The notes beneath the pieces are model-generated. The model did no database searches. It saw nothing but the letters and a program-made list of their open reading frames with translations, and had not been told where the DNA came from. A DNA stretch of 64,000 bases from Galaxea fascicularis. Lineage: Eukaryota > Cnidaria > Anthozoa > Scleractinia > Euphylliidae. Made by a program: the position numbers and the translations under genes. Below are positions 23,996 to 33,500 of this stretch, piece after piece; the first letter of the stretch is position 1, and each line of letters opens with the position of its first letter. The DNA lies in NCBI GenBank assembly GCA_948470475.1, contig OX419343.1, positions 13,704,914-13,768,913 on the forward strand, in the 5' to 3' direction.

Positions 23996-26900
23996 CGAAC
24001 ACTTATTTATCGAACACCTTTTTATTGTGAAATTTTAATAATTGAATGTAATAACAATGAAAATATTCAAATGATCTTTTTAGCATTATTATTATTATTA
24101 TTATTATGTTAGTATATAAGGTAACAATTTACAGTTGAATGGAAACAGATGGGCAAAAGTTCAATTCAGCATATTAACTAAGACCATAACAAATATGCAA
24201 ATTGTTCCTAGAAAGAACCTCAACATAGCTCGCTCTTGGCTGCCTGATTTTATAAATTTATCAGTCTATCTTCAAAACATGCAAAATGCAGCCTTGGACA
24301 ACATCAGTTTTAATAAATTTCAAGTGAGAGGATGCTAGCTTTCCCCCTCTTCCTACAGACTTGTACCTCTGGCACCTGTGTGGTCTACCAATGGCAGTTT
24401 AACACACTCCCCTATTCAAAATAATGGATATGGATGGGCCTGATTGACATGCTGTGGTTAATTTTTTTTGGAACCAGTTTGATTTTTCTTTTCTTTTGTT
24501 TCAGATTACAGTATCAACCATATTACCCAAAGGAAAATAAAAATTAAACTGATTCAAAAAACACAACAAGATTTAATACATTTTTATGAGTTAATTTACT
24601 AGAAGTAATAATGTTTTTAACCCATTGGCATCTGGAACTTTCGCCGAAAATCACATTTTCAAGCTAGTCGAGTCATTTTCTTGCCGCTATCTAGCAATTA
24701 GGAGCTAGAACTCACCACAAAACCGTTGACAGGTCATGCACTACGCGGCCTTCTGCTCCAGATGCAAAACATTAGCTTTCAGAGTATGGGCATGCGCAGA
24801 AAGCAAAATTTCGAGATAGTTTTTGGGTTGAAAAGTGACACAGCAGTCTTGACTTTTGCTTTTCGCTTTCTCTTCTTCCCTCTTTTCCCATTCTTTTTGC
24901 CTCATTTTTTTTGGCTTTTGCTGGGTATTGAGTGGGCTTTGTTTTGGTGGGAAAAGGTTCTGGAAAAGCGTTTAGGATCCTAGGATTTGATGAAAGGAAA
25001 GGTAAGTGGGTGGTGGGGGCAGATTTTTATAGGAATTTTTGTGTTCATGTCGCTTGGTTTTTTGCCTTTTTGTTTGGCCCCCCTTGACTAAATCATGCTC
25101 AATCTGGTATGGTTTCAAAGATCTGGCTATGATAAACACGTTAGTCAACAAAACTATGTTTGACCGTTCAAACTGATGGCGTCACAGGCGGCAGAAGGCA
25201 CGTCGGTCTGCCAGCGCGCATGGGGGGGGGGGGGGGGGCATTGGACTTAAATGGGTTAACAGGCTGAGGCTATAAAGTGTGTGTACATAATTTGCACTAG
25301 CTTTCTTGCCTAAAGATACTGTCCAGGTGCACCCTGCTTCCCACTGCCTTTATCAGAACCCCCCTTGAGGTTTTGAATTCACATTGCAAATTAAGGATGG
25401 GCACTTATGTTTGGGAACTGATCCAACCATCTAACAAAAACAAGCCTTTTTTCCATACTGCTTTTGACTTAAATGTCTTTTTCAGCAGAATTTTACAATT
25501 TGAGCTTGCCTGGTAGCTTACGCATCATTGGACGTAATGCGTTAAATTGTATAATCACAATTCTTTATAAAATTATACCATAAAATTAACACTTACCACA
25601 CATCTATAGTGCATCGGAACTGTGTCAATTATTAATTGATTAATTTTTGCACCCAATCCTTTAGCATTTTGTTCACTGAGATCTAAATACATGTATGTTC
25701 ATTATGCTGACATCAATGCTCCTCTAGCCTCACAGTTTTAAGCCTTTTTGTGCAGTCTGTATCCACCATGTTGCTTGCTACAAATGAGGGTTATGTAGTT
25801 GAAATTGTTTGTCTCTGATATCATTAGCAGTGGTCACTCAAATCTTGAGCATGAAGCAGTTTTTCCCTTGTTTGTGTTGAGAACATAAATTATGTTATAT
25901 ACCAGGTATGTGTATAATATTACATGCAATCAATAGGACATTAACAATTTATATTAATATATATATATATATAACAGGGAATGCATATCCACCTCATTTA
26001 TTGTAAATGTTGTTTCTCCTCTTTGTTTCTCTTCTTCCACACTTTTCTGTACAAATTTCAGTAAGTAAGAAAGCTTTGCCTCAACATTTGGGTTGAGCTC
26101 CTGATAATAATCAATAAAACAAATCATTATTCAATTTTATTATATGGCAAGCTCCATGAGCGGGCAAGATGAGAAGAATTCTGTGTTCTGATTGGCTACC
26201 TGAGTGGGCAAGATGGGCTGATATTGCCCACTTAGGATTGCCTGTTTTGTTCCCGCAGTAAAATTTTGCTGAAGTCTAAGCAGGTGCATGAAAGTTTTCC
26301 TTAAGTTTGCAAAATATTTTCAGTGCTCGAAAATAAACAAGAATGAAGATCATTTTTTCCGTGTTCGTTACACCATATAATAAATCCTTTATTGGCCAAG
26401 CTAGTTTGGTAAAGATGGCTGGATATTGGCCTCATTCTCTTTTTGAGTTTTTATGGCCCTTGACTTCGTCTTGTCCCATAAAAATGCAAAAGGAGAACTT
26501 GGCCAATATCCAGCCATCTTAACCAAACCAGCTTGGCCAATAATGCATATGTATGTCATAGATGTTAAACTCAGCACCCACTTTTTAATTTTGTGTAACA
26601 CTGAAACGCACTTATATCTTTATTTTAATGAACAATGCTGATACACCAAGCATTGAAACTAATAAATGGAACAATCCCGTCACAGCAAGTCTGCCAGTGG
26701 ATTGATTTCATTGTTGTTTGACAAAGAACATGGCACCTTGAATGTTTTGTCAAGAGATGTGTAATGCTATATGCACTGTTTTGCAATGGTTTCTACTTAG
26801 CACACATACAGTGAGTTAAAAGAAAAGCATAATAGTTAGCCAAGGCAATAGGACAACAGCAGAGACCAACACTACATTCTCCAGTGCTTTCCAAACTACA

Positions 26901-27026
26901 TGCACTTTCTTAACTCTTTAAACCCTAATACCCCTTTCCGCAAAAACCAAACTTTCCAAAATCCAATTCAATGCAGATACAGTGGATGATAAGAGCCACT
27001 ACGTGGATGTCCACTGTTAAAACCCA

Positions 27027-27065
<39 letters not shown>

Positions 27066-28490
27066 ATATCAGAGTGTATATTATCCACACTGTTCTCCAT
27101 ACCTCTTCTAAGGTGATGATGAGAATTTGTTAAACAATCAAGACCATTGTCACTAGTTGATCACTTCCTTTTTTTCACAACCTTTGTCTGATTGAGCAGC
27201 ATTACCATGACGAGAAACTAAACATTGGTCAGTCTTAGTGGTTAATACATTTGATCACTACAATCCTTCTCAAAAATTGGATCAAATGTTCTTCAAACAG
27301 AATACCTGGGTATTTGAAATTGGTTACCAATGTGTCTATATTCAGGTGTGAAATTTTGGAAACACATAATGCAGCAAGCACCAGCTGGTTTGAGGTTTAA
27401 TTCTCTCTTAATTCTTGACTAATTAAGTTGAAGAAAAGGAGACCTTGTTTGTTCAATAGGGTCATTTATACCAGGAAAATAAACTACAGCTTACACAAAC
27501 TGTGGCTTAAGTTTGACACAAACTTACTGTATAAACAGTACATTTTAACCTGTTCACCTCTTACACAAGTCACAACTTACATAAGCCATGGCTTGTATAA
27601 GATGAGGGTTTTGAGCTTGACTTAAATAAGCTGCAACTCATTATTATTATAAGATGCAGAACTACTCATATAAATGTAAATTTTTGGGAAAATGGGGTGA
27701 ATTCAGAATGAAAGAAAGAAGAGTACAAAAGGATATACTCATAATCCAGTTAGTCTACCAATGGGCTTAAGGCACCTTGTTGTAGAGGCAGACTATCTGG
27801 CCTTTGTCTACTATTTTAGTTTTCAACCACCTTGAAAACCAATATTTAACAATTTCCATAATTTTCCATATTCCCCAAACATTTCTTATTCCTTCAAAAC
27901 ATTCCAAAAATCATGCATGGTTTTCTTTATGAAAACAATCCAACTGCGTGGACCCACTGTGCATTTAACAAACTGGAGTTAAAACTGTAATGGTTTTTCA
28001 GTTTAATACTGTTGCAATGCAGTTATGTCTTTATGGTTGGTTAACACTTTAATATTTACGTACCAAAATAAATAAAATTGTAATTGTAAATCATACTGGT
28101 AGTATGACATCATTCCTTTAAAATTTCAAGGTCCCCCTCTATAACAAATAAATTACCCCAGGATCCTCCTTTTTGCAGTGGCTAAACTTTCAAGTTCCCC
28201 CATTTTTCCACCCATCTTCCCCCCTATGATAAATAATGAACGGTCACTTTCAAGCTTAATATTTTGGGCAGTACCTTTGCTCTTACTCGAAAGTAGTCCT
28301 GCTCAACTTTCTCATACCATAATGCGCTAAAATCCCACAAGCACAGCTCATAGGAGCAGTCACTTTCGACGAACATGGCCTTGACTAGAAACTGTTTATC
28401 TGAAATGTTGAATGGTTTCCAGGGTTGGGAGTTTAGATCCGGTTTCCATCGTCGTCTCCAAGACGTTTCTCTCCGAACTGTAGCCGCCAT
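8448..28490 (-). CDS. NHEJ1: NHEJ1 / XLF, non-homologous end-joining factor 1 (8 coding exons)
   Basis: XLF works in the nucleus with XRCC4, DNA ligase IV and Ku to join broken DNA ends. Exons on the minus strand: 28490-28275, 26100-25993, 17679-17581, 15729-15591, 14952-14891, 12053-11939, 10638-10409 and 8540-8448. They total 1062 bases, 353 residues plus stop, and phases agree at all seven junctions. Family landmarks in order: head domain with QPWKPFNIS and ALWYEKV (exon 1), ELNPNVEA (exon 2), [10 protein letters not shown] (exon 3), coiled stalk with [16 protein letters not shown] (exon 4), SEFDKNAF (exon 5) and [10 protein letters not shown] (exon 6). Next comes an acidic, Ser/Pro-rich linker (exon 7) and a basic tail (exon 8). 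Human XLF is 299 residues; the extra length is in the linker. Exons 1-6 are firm by similarity. Exons 7-8 rest on splice signals, phase and character. Confidence 0.88.
8541..10408. other. NHEJ1 intron 7
   Basis: 1.87 kb without another exon that I can support. It contains the inverted-repeat pair at 9923-10140. Confidence 0.55.
9923..10140. repeat. GC-rich inverted repeat pair
   Basis: GGCACCGTTCCCGGGCAC near 9928-9945 is inverted near 10122-10139 with one difference. It may be the ends of a small non-autonomous element; target duplications were not resolved. Confidence 0.4.
10409..10638 (-). CDS. NHEJ1: NHEJ1 exon 7 (acidic, Ser/Pro-rich linker)
   Basis: Donor CAAAG|GTGAGT and acceptor GTGTCGTTAG|ATTCAG. 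It enters in phase 1, which fits exon 6, and leaves in phase 0. It encodes residues 248-323: an Asp/Ser run ([13 protein letters not shown]), then Pro/Ser/Thr-rich disordered sequence. Assigned by phase and position between exons 6 and 8, not by sequence similarity. The frame is also open upstream to an ATG at 10732, so a separate small gene cannot be ruled out. Confidence 0.65.
11165..11761. mobile_element. MITE with TACCGTATTT..CTCGAATA ends, in NHEJ1 intron 6
   Basis: TACCGTATTTCCTCGAATA at 11165-11183 is inverted at 11743-11761 with one mismatch. Next to the right end, GCGATTATTCGAGGGAGG and variants recur (11418-11450, 11655-11730). A tRNA-derived sequence lies inside. Confidence 0.7.
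11241..11312 (+). repeat. tRNA-Thr-like sequence heading a SINE
   Basis: The 72 bases fold as a tRNA: a 7-bp acceptor stem (GGCTTCA with TGAAGTC), a D arm GCTC..GAGC, an anticodon stem with one mismatch, and a T arm ACGGG-TTCAAGC-CCCGT. The anticodon position reads GGT, and position 33 is C instead of the near-invariant T. A GGT-anticodon tRNA-Thr is not normally used in eukaryotes. These defects and the conserved tail to about 11385 point to a tRNA-derived SINE, not a working tRNA gene. Confidence 0.7.
11939..12053 (-). CDS. NHEJ1: NHEJ1 exon 6
   Basis: Acceptor TTTTTCAACTTCAG|GGTTTT, donor CTTCCAG|GTAATA. It enters in phase 0 and leaves in phase 1. It encodes [24 protein letters not shown] and on (residues 209-246). 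This corresponds to the human segment around NLQDLYMAV, which folds back along the coiled stalk. Confidence 0.8.
12054..14890. other. NHEJ1 intron 5
   Basis: 2.8 kb. It holds the hairpin element at 13935-14031 and a GAA microsatellite near 13530. No further exon is supported. Confidence 0.6.
13935..14031. mobile_element. 97-bp hairpin MITE
   Basis: AGTCTCCTTCGCAGCCGT..GTCACGCAACG pairs with CGTTGCGTGACGAGCC..AGGAGACT around a short loop. It looks like a short dispersed anthozoan repeat. Confidence 0.65.
14891..14952 (-). CDS. NHEJ1: NHEJ1 exon 5
   Basis: Acceptor CTCATCGTTTCAG|AAAGCC, donor TTTCACAG|GTACAA. 62 bases, phase 1 in and phase 0 out. It encodes (K)[20 protein letters not shown], which aligns with the human TEPFEENSFLEQFMIEK segment. 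Confidence 0.8.
15591..15729 (-). CDS. NHEJ1: NHEJ1 exon 4 (coiled-coil stalk)
   Basis: Acceptor TTCATTGTCAG|GTCGGA, donor AAGGA|GTAAGA. 139 bases, phase 0 in and phase 1 out. Residues 142-187 include [12 protein letters not shown] and [16 protein letters not shown]. The latter is nearly the same as the human stalk LLHMKDLEIQDYQESG. This is the strongest single piece of evidence for XLF. Confidence 0.92.
15781..16035 (+). mobile_element. tRNA-derived SINE, copy 1 (NHEJ1 intron 3)
   Basis: The head has a box A-like stretch (TTGGCGCAGTGGTGAGAGCG) and a box B-like GGGTTCAATTACC. A body is shared with 19921-20170, and a TTATTATT tail follows. Its translation yields a [20 protein letters not shown] peptide that is a repeat artefact, not a gene. 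Confidence 0.75.
16391..16602. mobile_element. About 210-bp MITE (NHEJ1 intron 3)
   Basis: GTGTTTAGGTAAG..CACATTATGGGCACTATGGCC near 16391-16431 returns inverted near 16559-16602 with a few differences. Confidence 0.65.
17581..17679 (-). CDS. NHEJ1: NHEJ1 exon 3
   Basis: Acceptor TTCTTGTTTGTAG|GACGAT, donor GGAAACA|GTAAGT. 99 bases, phase 0 both ends, residues 109-141. It contains [15 protein letters not shown], matching human LSGLPFYWNFHCML. Human Leu115, a key XRCC4-contact residue, is Val126 here, a conservative change. Confidence 0.9.
17882..17993 (+). repeat. Direct repeat, copy 1 (copy 2 at 18643-18753)
   Basis: Both copies run GAGAGGTAAGTGAG.., TTGGGTAAGGAGAAAT, TAAATTTAAACCACAATGGG and end CATGGGATACCTAA or CGTGGGATACCTAA. 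Confidence 0.75.
18137..18222 (+). repeat. GGTAGGTGGG minisatellite
   Basis: Degenerate tandem units of GGTAGGTGGGTGGGTA interrupted by GAGCCRGTGGATG. Confidence 0.65.
18643..18753 (+). repeat. Direct repeat, copy 2
   Basis: Partner of 17882-17993, about 650 bases further on, with about 10 substitutions or indels. Confidence 0.75.
19921..20170 (+). mobile_element. tRNA-derived SINE, copy 2 (NHEJ1 intron 2)
   Basis: Same family and orientation as 15781-16035. The head is GCAGGGTTGGTGCAGTGG, followed by GTCCCGGGTTCC, then AACCAACATTTGATCTGATT. The tail is AT-rich. Confidence 0.75.
20619..21494 (+). pseudogene. Retrotransposon N-terminal region (broken)
   Basis: An acidic, Asn/Gln-rich part is followed by [15 protein letters not shown]. 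After the in-frame TGA at 21168 comes a basic, helical part ([20 protein letters not shown]). This leads into the RT in related elements. Confidence 0.65.
21448..22859 (+). pseudogene. Reverse transcriptase region (broken)
   Basis: The first part reads in a shifted frame to about 21633 ([23 protein letters not shown]), then continues in the main frame. It carries the RT fingers and palm up to [14 protein letters not shown] and the thumb-like region. Motif A is mutated (Asp to Asn). Ends at TGA 22857-22859. Confidence 0.75.
22875..23729 (+). pseudogene. Zinc knuckle and restriction-like endonuclease region
   Basis: In frame with the RT beyond the TGA. Visible: [42 protein letters not shown], then [15 protein letters not shown] and [11 protein letters not shown]. 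Confidence 0.7.
23689..23782 (+). repeat. Tandem duplication at the retrotransposon 3' end
   Basis: GAAGCGGACTTTGAATTAGA..TTTAGA is followed directly by a second copy of about 48 bases (GAAGCGGACTTTGAGTTAGA..). The first copy includes the end of the coding frame. Confidence 0.75.
25993..26100 (-). CDS. NHEJ1: NHEJ1 exon 2
   Basis: Acceptor TTGATTATTATCAG|GAGCTC, donor AATGAG|GTGGAT (a weak but valid GT). 108 bases, phase 0 both ends, residues 73-108. It encodes [18 protein letters not shown] through to TFTINE and aligns with human ELNKRLTAPPAAFL..TFSCD. The preceding intron lies at the same place as in human NHEJ1, between Lys and Glu of AKEL. Confidence 0.88.
26390..26542. repeat. Inverted repeat, NHEJ1 intron 1
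   Basis: TATTGGCCAAGCTAGTTTGG..GATGGCTGGATATTGGCC is inverted about 70 bases later. A hairpin-type MITE is likely. Confidence 0.7.
26543..28274. other. Rest of NHEJ1 intron 1
   Basis: Contains an ATT microsatellite at about 27029-27062. No exon recognised. Confidence 0.55.
28275..28490 (-). CDS. NHEJ1: NHEJ1 exon 1 (start codon)
   Basis: ATG at 28490-28488 with A at -3 and G at +4. 72 codons to donor GCAAAG|GTACTG. After a basic N-terminal stretch, [19 protein letters not shown] and [17 protein letters not shown] follow human QPWAWLQLAENSLLAKVF and QVWHEQVDTSVVSQRAK closely. Confidence 0.88.
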
Positions 28491-28959
28491 TTTGTATTTT
28501 TGCAGAAACTTGCGAAAGTAACTTTATGTATGCTTCACTGTATGCATCCACAATGTTCTCATACTCAGTACCCCGCATTTACCTTGAAATAGCGCCATTT
28601 TGGCCCACTTTTACTGTGTTTTTGCCGTGGAGCTTCGAAATAATTACAAATCTGGCATTTTTCATGACTTCTCGATTAAAATACTGTATCACAGTCATAC
28701 AACGGATCTGACGAGACGAATGCAAAGTGCTGCTTTTTTCACTGAACTGACGATTTTAACCGCGCGTTAACAACTTAACAACGATTATGATAGCCGTTGT
28801 CACATCACACAGTTGAACCCATTATTTTTTCAAAGAAATTTTTTACAAGACACAATGTTGACGATCAGTGGCGCTATTCACAAATTAAAAACAATTAATC
28901 TACAAATCATGTGAGCAAAAGTATATTTTAAATCAAAGAAAAAAGCCTTAACCCTGCTT

Positions 28960-29245
28960 TGTTCTGTTTGACCGATTTTCAATCGATTATCGAAAGTAAT
29001 TCGCGGTTGCTTTGGATTTGCTTTACTTCGCTCTGTGATTGGTTGAAAAAATTCGCGCCACTTTCTCAGCCAATGAGAAGCAAAACCAAAACTAATCGTT
29101 AGTTGCACGTGCACATTTTCCCGCGCTTGGCGCCGGTTGCTGTGAATTACTTCAAACTCTGATTGGTTCACTGAACTGTCTTCGTATCTTGTGATTGGTC
29201 AGAACAATTGCTTTGGTTTGGGTTTTACGACATTTTATAAGGCAG
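28960..29245. repeat. Dispersed repeat with CCAAT boxes upstream of NHEJ1
   Basis: Related to 52440-52690. Shared blocks: TGATTGGTTGAAAAA-like, CCAATGAGAAGCAA, TTTTCCCGCGCTT.GCGCCGG, CTCTGATTGGTTC and GTGATTGGTCAG.AATTGCTT. It carries four CCAAT/ATTGG boxes within 160 bases, about 0.5 kb from the NHEJ1 start codon. Confidence 0.6.
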
Positions 29246-29377
29246 GCAAGGACGGCAATGTTAAAACACAGACTGTGTAGACGGGGAAATTTTTTCACTG
29301 CGGAAAGATTTAATTTCAATAGCAATATTTTACCGGAGCTGTCTCGAAACCTCATGATTAGACCTCAGACCCCTGGA

Positions 29378-29733
29378 TGTCTTAAGACAGGAGCCCATCA
29401 CTAGGAGCCTACAACTCCCATACTAAGCCTATGTCACGGCATTTTTACAGAGCGATTTATTTTTAGACTATCTTTCCCGTGAAAAAAGGTAGTTCCGGTA
29501 CACGTGATACCGCATCATCATCACCTTTCTTTTGTTTTAAAGTTTCTTAGCTTCGCAGAGAAACTTTGGAACAAAAGAATGGCCGAGGAAAGGTTTCCCA
29601 CGAGAGAATGGGCTCCTGAGGGAGTCCCATGTTCGCGGAAAATTCAATCTAAAAATAAATCGGTCTGTGAAAACGCCGTGACAAGAATATAGGGCAGTTG
29701 TACGCTCCTAGTAATTGGCTCCTGCTTAAGACC
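29378..29733. mobile_element. 356-bp MITE
   Basis: TCTTAAGACAGGAGCCCATC and ACTAGGAGCCTACAACTCCC at the left return inverted as CTCCTAGTAATTGGCTCCTG..CTTAAGACC at the right. Confidence 0.65.
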
Positions 29734-29749
29734 TTCCCGTAAAGCAATA

Positions 29750-30117
29750 GGGAGTTTTAGCAAAGACGACGGCAACGGCAACGAAAACGTCATTTCAAAA
29801 TATAACTTCTCGTTTCTGTGACGCTTTCGCAATTATTGAAATTTGTTTAACTTGGAAAATGCTGACGAACTGTCCAGGAACTAAATTACTATGAACGGTG
29901 TTAAAGCAAGGAAAAAGAAAGAAAACTTTGCCGTCATGCGCTCACGTTGTCAAGAAAACATAAAACTTGGTCATTTCACGTTGTTGTTTTGCAGATTACG
30001 GCAAAGAAATGTACAAAACTGTAAAACGCACGTGCAAAGCGATTGTTTTTGCTCATTAAGTCTATTGTTTTGTGGCGTTCTCGTTGCCGTTGCCGTCCTA
30101 GTTGCTAAAACTCCCTA
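29750..30117. mobile_element. GGGAGTTTTAGC-type MITE, copy 1
   Basis: The left end GGGAGTTTTAGCAAAGACGA and the right end GTTGCTAAAACTCCC are inverted. Internal GACGGCAACGGCAACG also returns inverted. The sequence is shared with the next copy. Confidence 0.75.
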
Positions 30118-30199
30118 ATGTCTCACAAATGCAGTATTCAAGAAGTACTGAGTTCCTTTCTACGTCTGTCGTGCTCTCGTCACTTCCTTGCTTCGTTAG

Positions 30200-30557
30200 G
30201 GACCTTAAGCAACGACGACGACGACGGCAACGAGAACGTCATTTGAAAATATAACTTCTCGTTTTTGTAACTCTTTCGCAATTATTCTAATTTATTTAAC
30301 GTAAAAGATGCTGGCGAGCTGTCCAACGGTGTTAAAGCAAAGAAAACGAAAGAAAAAACTTGCCGTCATGCACTCACGTTCTCAAGAAAACCTAAAATTC
30401 GGTCATCAGTCACGTTGTTGTTTTGCAGAGGACGGCAAAGAAATGTACAGTACAAAACTGTAAAACGCACGTGCAGGGCGATTATTTTTTCTCATTAAAA
30501 CTATTGTTTAGTGTGGCGTTCTCGTTGCGGTCGTAGTCGTCATTGCTTAAGTTCCTT
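30200..30557. mobile_element. GGGAGTTTTAGC-type MITE, copy 2
   Basis: Same orientation and same internal order as copy 1 (CATTTGAAAATATAACTTCT, GGTGTTAAAGCAA, ACGTTGTTGTTTTGCAGA). Ends GGGACCTTAAGC and GCTTAAGTTCC, with TTA on both sides. Confidence 0.75.
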
Positions 30558-33500
30558 ATTGCGTGCCTAATGACAGAACAAAGAACGGTTAAGGCGTTTT
30601 CAATTCAGCAAAAAGAGTTCTTCGTCCGTTCTTCGTGATACAAAAAATGGATTACGCTAATCCTCGATAAAGCAAGGGTGGAAATGGACGGTTGATGTCT
30701 GGGCTCAAAACGAAATGGGTTGCGAGAAATGATCTTGGTACAGAGAAGTATAACAGGCCTCTTAATTATCTGGTTTTGTTCATAGACAAATTTAATAAAG
30801 ATTTTTATTGGCATATACTTTAATCGTCAAAGTATCCGAATTCCAGTACTGACTCATGTTGTACAAGACTACGGCTACGTCATTGCCGTTAGGGACTGGG
30901 CACAAGTACAGACCACATGCTCTGTGAAACGAAAAATTTTTGAGGTCAATTGTTCCGCTCTCAAATGAAGAATAAGGCAATTTGTTTCAGCGTCTGAAGG
31001 AAGCGACACTTCGCCGATTTACATACACTCGACCAAGCAGGAAATGTTGGCGTTTGAGAGAAAACTGCTCCTTCAGTGGGAGTATAAAGAAAAACTCTTA
31101 GTTATACGGCCGTAGGCGGAAAACGACCTACACTGTTACAAGTGAAACAAATGATTAAATTTTTCATTAAACGCAGGTACTTAAAACGACATAAGAGCTC
31201 GTGGTTCGAACAGGAAATATTTAAGTAAAAAATTAACCACGTGGTGATCAGTCATCTGACTAAAACAATTTGATCATCTCGCGTAAACAAAAGGAGTAGA
31301 GACACTGGTGTCATAAACCGGTATATAACCAGTGACATGGGGTAATCTACCTGTGGGAATACTATGCTCTAAGCCCGCCCACATTCACGTCGAGTACTTC
31401 GCTTTTGTATGGATCATCGTCTGTAAAAGTGTAAGACGTTTTTACAGGTGAAAAGCATTTCAAAAGCTTCCTGCCTCGGGAAAAATGAAAAGAATTAAAG
31501 AATTTGTAATCCAGTCATCTGCAAAATGTGCCAGGAAACTGTTCTCAAATTGTCTTGACCAGTAACTTCCGTATGAAGGAAAGCGCATAAGAGTCCCATA
31601 AGAGCATAGCATCGATGATAAACCCTTTAAAATTAAAATCACAGGATCACTGAAGGCCGCTTGCTCGTGTTTTGAAGATAAAAATGGTATAATACGGTCC
31701 TTTGGGGGAAAATGACCGTCTAAATTTGTGCATTCAGTTCTCGATTTTGCTCTCGACTTTCAATATTGAGTGTGGGTTTGTTGATTGCTCAAGTTCCTCG
31801 ACTCAGGGGTCCCCAATAGGGCACTCAATAGGTGTATAAGTGACTGGGCAAAATTAAAGAACAGTGATCAAGTTTAAGAACAGCCTTAGTAGTTCAAAGG
31901 ATTGAATCTATGGGCACAAGTGATATCTGATCAAAGTTAAAAAGATAATCGAACCTCTCCTAAAAGCGTATTGTTGAATGCATGGGAAATGCGTTAAAGT
32001 CAAGGAAATAGAAAGAGGAAAATATTGATAATATTTCCTGTTTTTTAGTAAATACACCTCTTAAACATGCTGTGCCGGGCAGATATATTTTCCACTCATT
32101 TTATGCTATGTGACCACCATTCCTCCCACACAACTCTGTTAGTAAAATCTCATCCATCGTTACGCCGCTGTCTTCAGTAACAGGAATGAAATTATTAACA
32201 AGGGCTTGCCGTTTCAAATCTTCCCAGTGCTGAGCATGGCAAAAGTTATAGGTTGTCTTATCGTGTCAACTTTGTGCTCCACATACTTTTCAATCTTTGC
32301 ACTCAGCTCTCAGTGTTCATACTCCTTTTCCAAGACACTCGGTTTGACTGTCAAAAGTCGGCCTTTGACTCACTTGTACAGGTCACGTTCATTGTTTACT
32401 CAGGCTATTGACCATGTAAATTTGACACCGCCTGACTTAATGCGACTTATGTTTCTTCACGTTGCAAAGATTTTTTAGCCTGAGCAGGGACCAGATTACG
32501 CTATGATTTCAGTCTGATGGGAAGGTGGAAGTTGGGGGGGGGGATTGGGAGTAAGTGGAGATTTTGATAAAATAATACGATTTGTTCAGTGTAAGACTCC
32601 AGATCGCTTGAATGTTAGAAGCAAGCTTACATGACATAACATCTATTAAAGAGTTTTCTGTTGACTGCCCCAACGGGCTTTCGTTAATGCGCGAGTTTAA
32701 TACGAAGACTGAAATGATTGATTCGAATGATATATGACTCATATTTAAAAGTTGACTTGACTCTCGGCTTTGTCCATCTTTAGTGACTTAAATGCCGATA
32801 TAATTTGAGGACGGGAGGCTGTGATATCTAACTCTACTTTTGTATCTGCTGGCAAACAATTTTATTTTTCTCCCCGAAAGAGCTCCTTAACATTGATCAT
32901 ACTCCAAGTTTTAAGATCGATCACTCCAGTCTTCAGTACTGACTTTAATATGAAAACAGAAGCTAAGCTTTCCGGCTTATGAACTGTAACATAACCTTTC
33001 AAACCCTTTTTAACCCGTTTAGCCAATGTTAACTCCTACGCTGAATCCCTTTTCAAAAGCGGCATGTTTAACACTCAAAAAAGCGGATTTACCCCATTGT
33101 AAGATAAGTTGTTCTAAAGACTTTTTGAGACTTGTATACAGCTTTCTGCAGCAATAAAAGATCGCTGAAATTTATGATAAAAATACTTACTAAATGTTTA
33201 TAAAGATGAAGCAGTGTGCCCTCGGAAGACGTCTTTATTATTTCCTCATATTTTCGTCCCATTACATGCCTCAGTCGTTTTATGAAGAATCCGCTTAGAA
33301 AATGAGACGTTAAAAGGGTGAATACCTGTCGGGAGATCATTATAAACTGAAATGTATGGATACAGAATGGAAGAGTCAAATGATGCGATGGTATCTGTTT
33401 TTTAACCTATTACCAATATGCAGCCGAGTGAATAGCACAAAAATTTATGCCTAACGGCAAAGTTGTTTGATTGACCGAAACAACAACGGATTTCTGTTTC

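Larger units (their letters stand above)
17680..25992. other. NHEJ1 intron 2 (8.3 kb)
   Basis: The largest intron. It contains a 112-bp direct repeat pair, a GGTAGG minisatellite, a SINE and a decayed reverse-transcriptase element. Simple repeats include an ATT run at about 23958-23996 and 17 G at 25222-25238. No further exon is needed to keep the frame. Confidence 0.75.
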
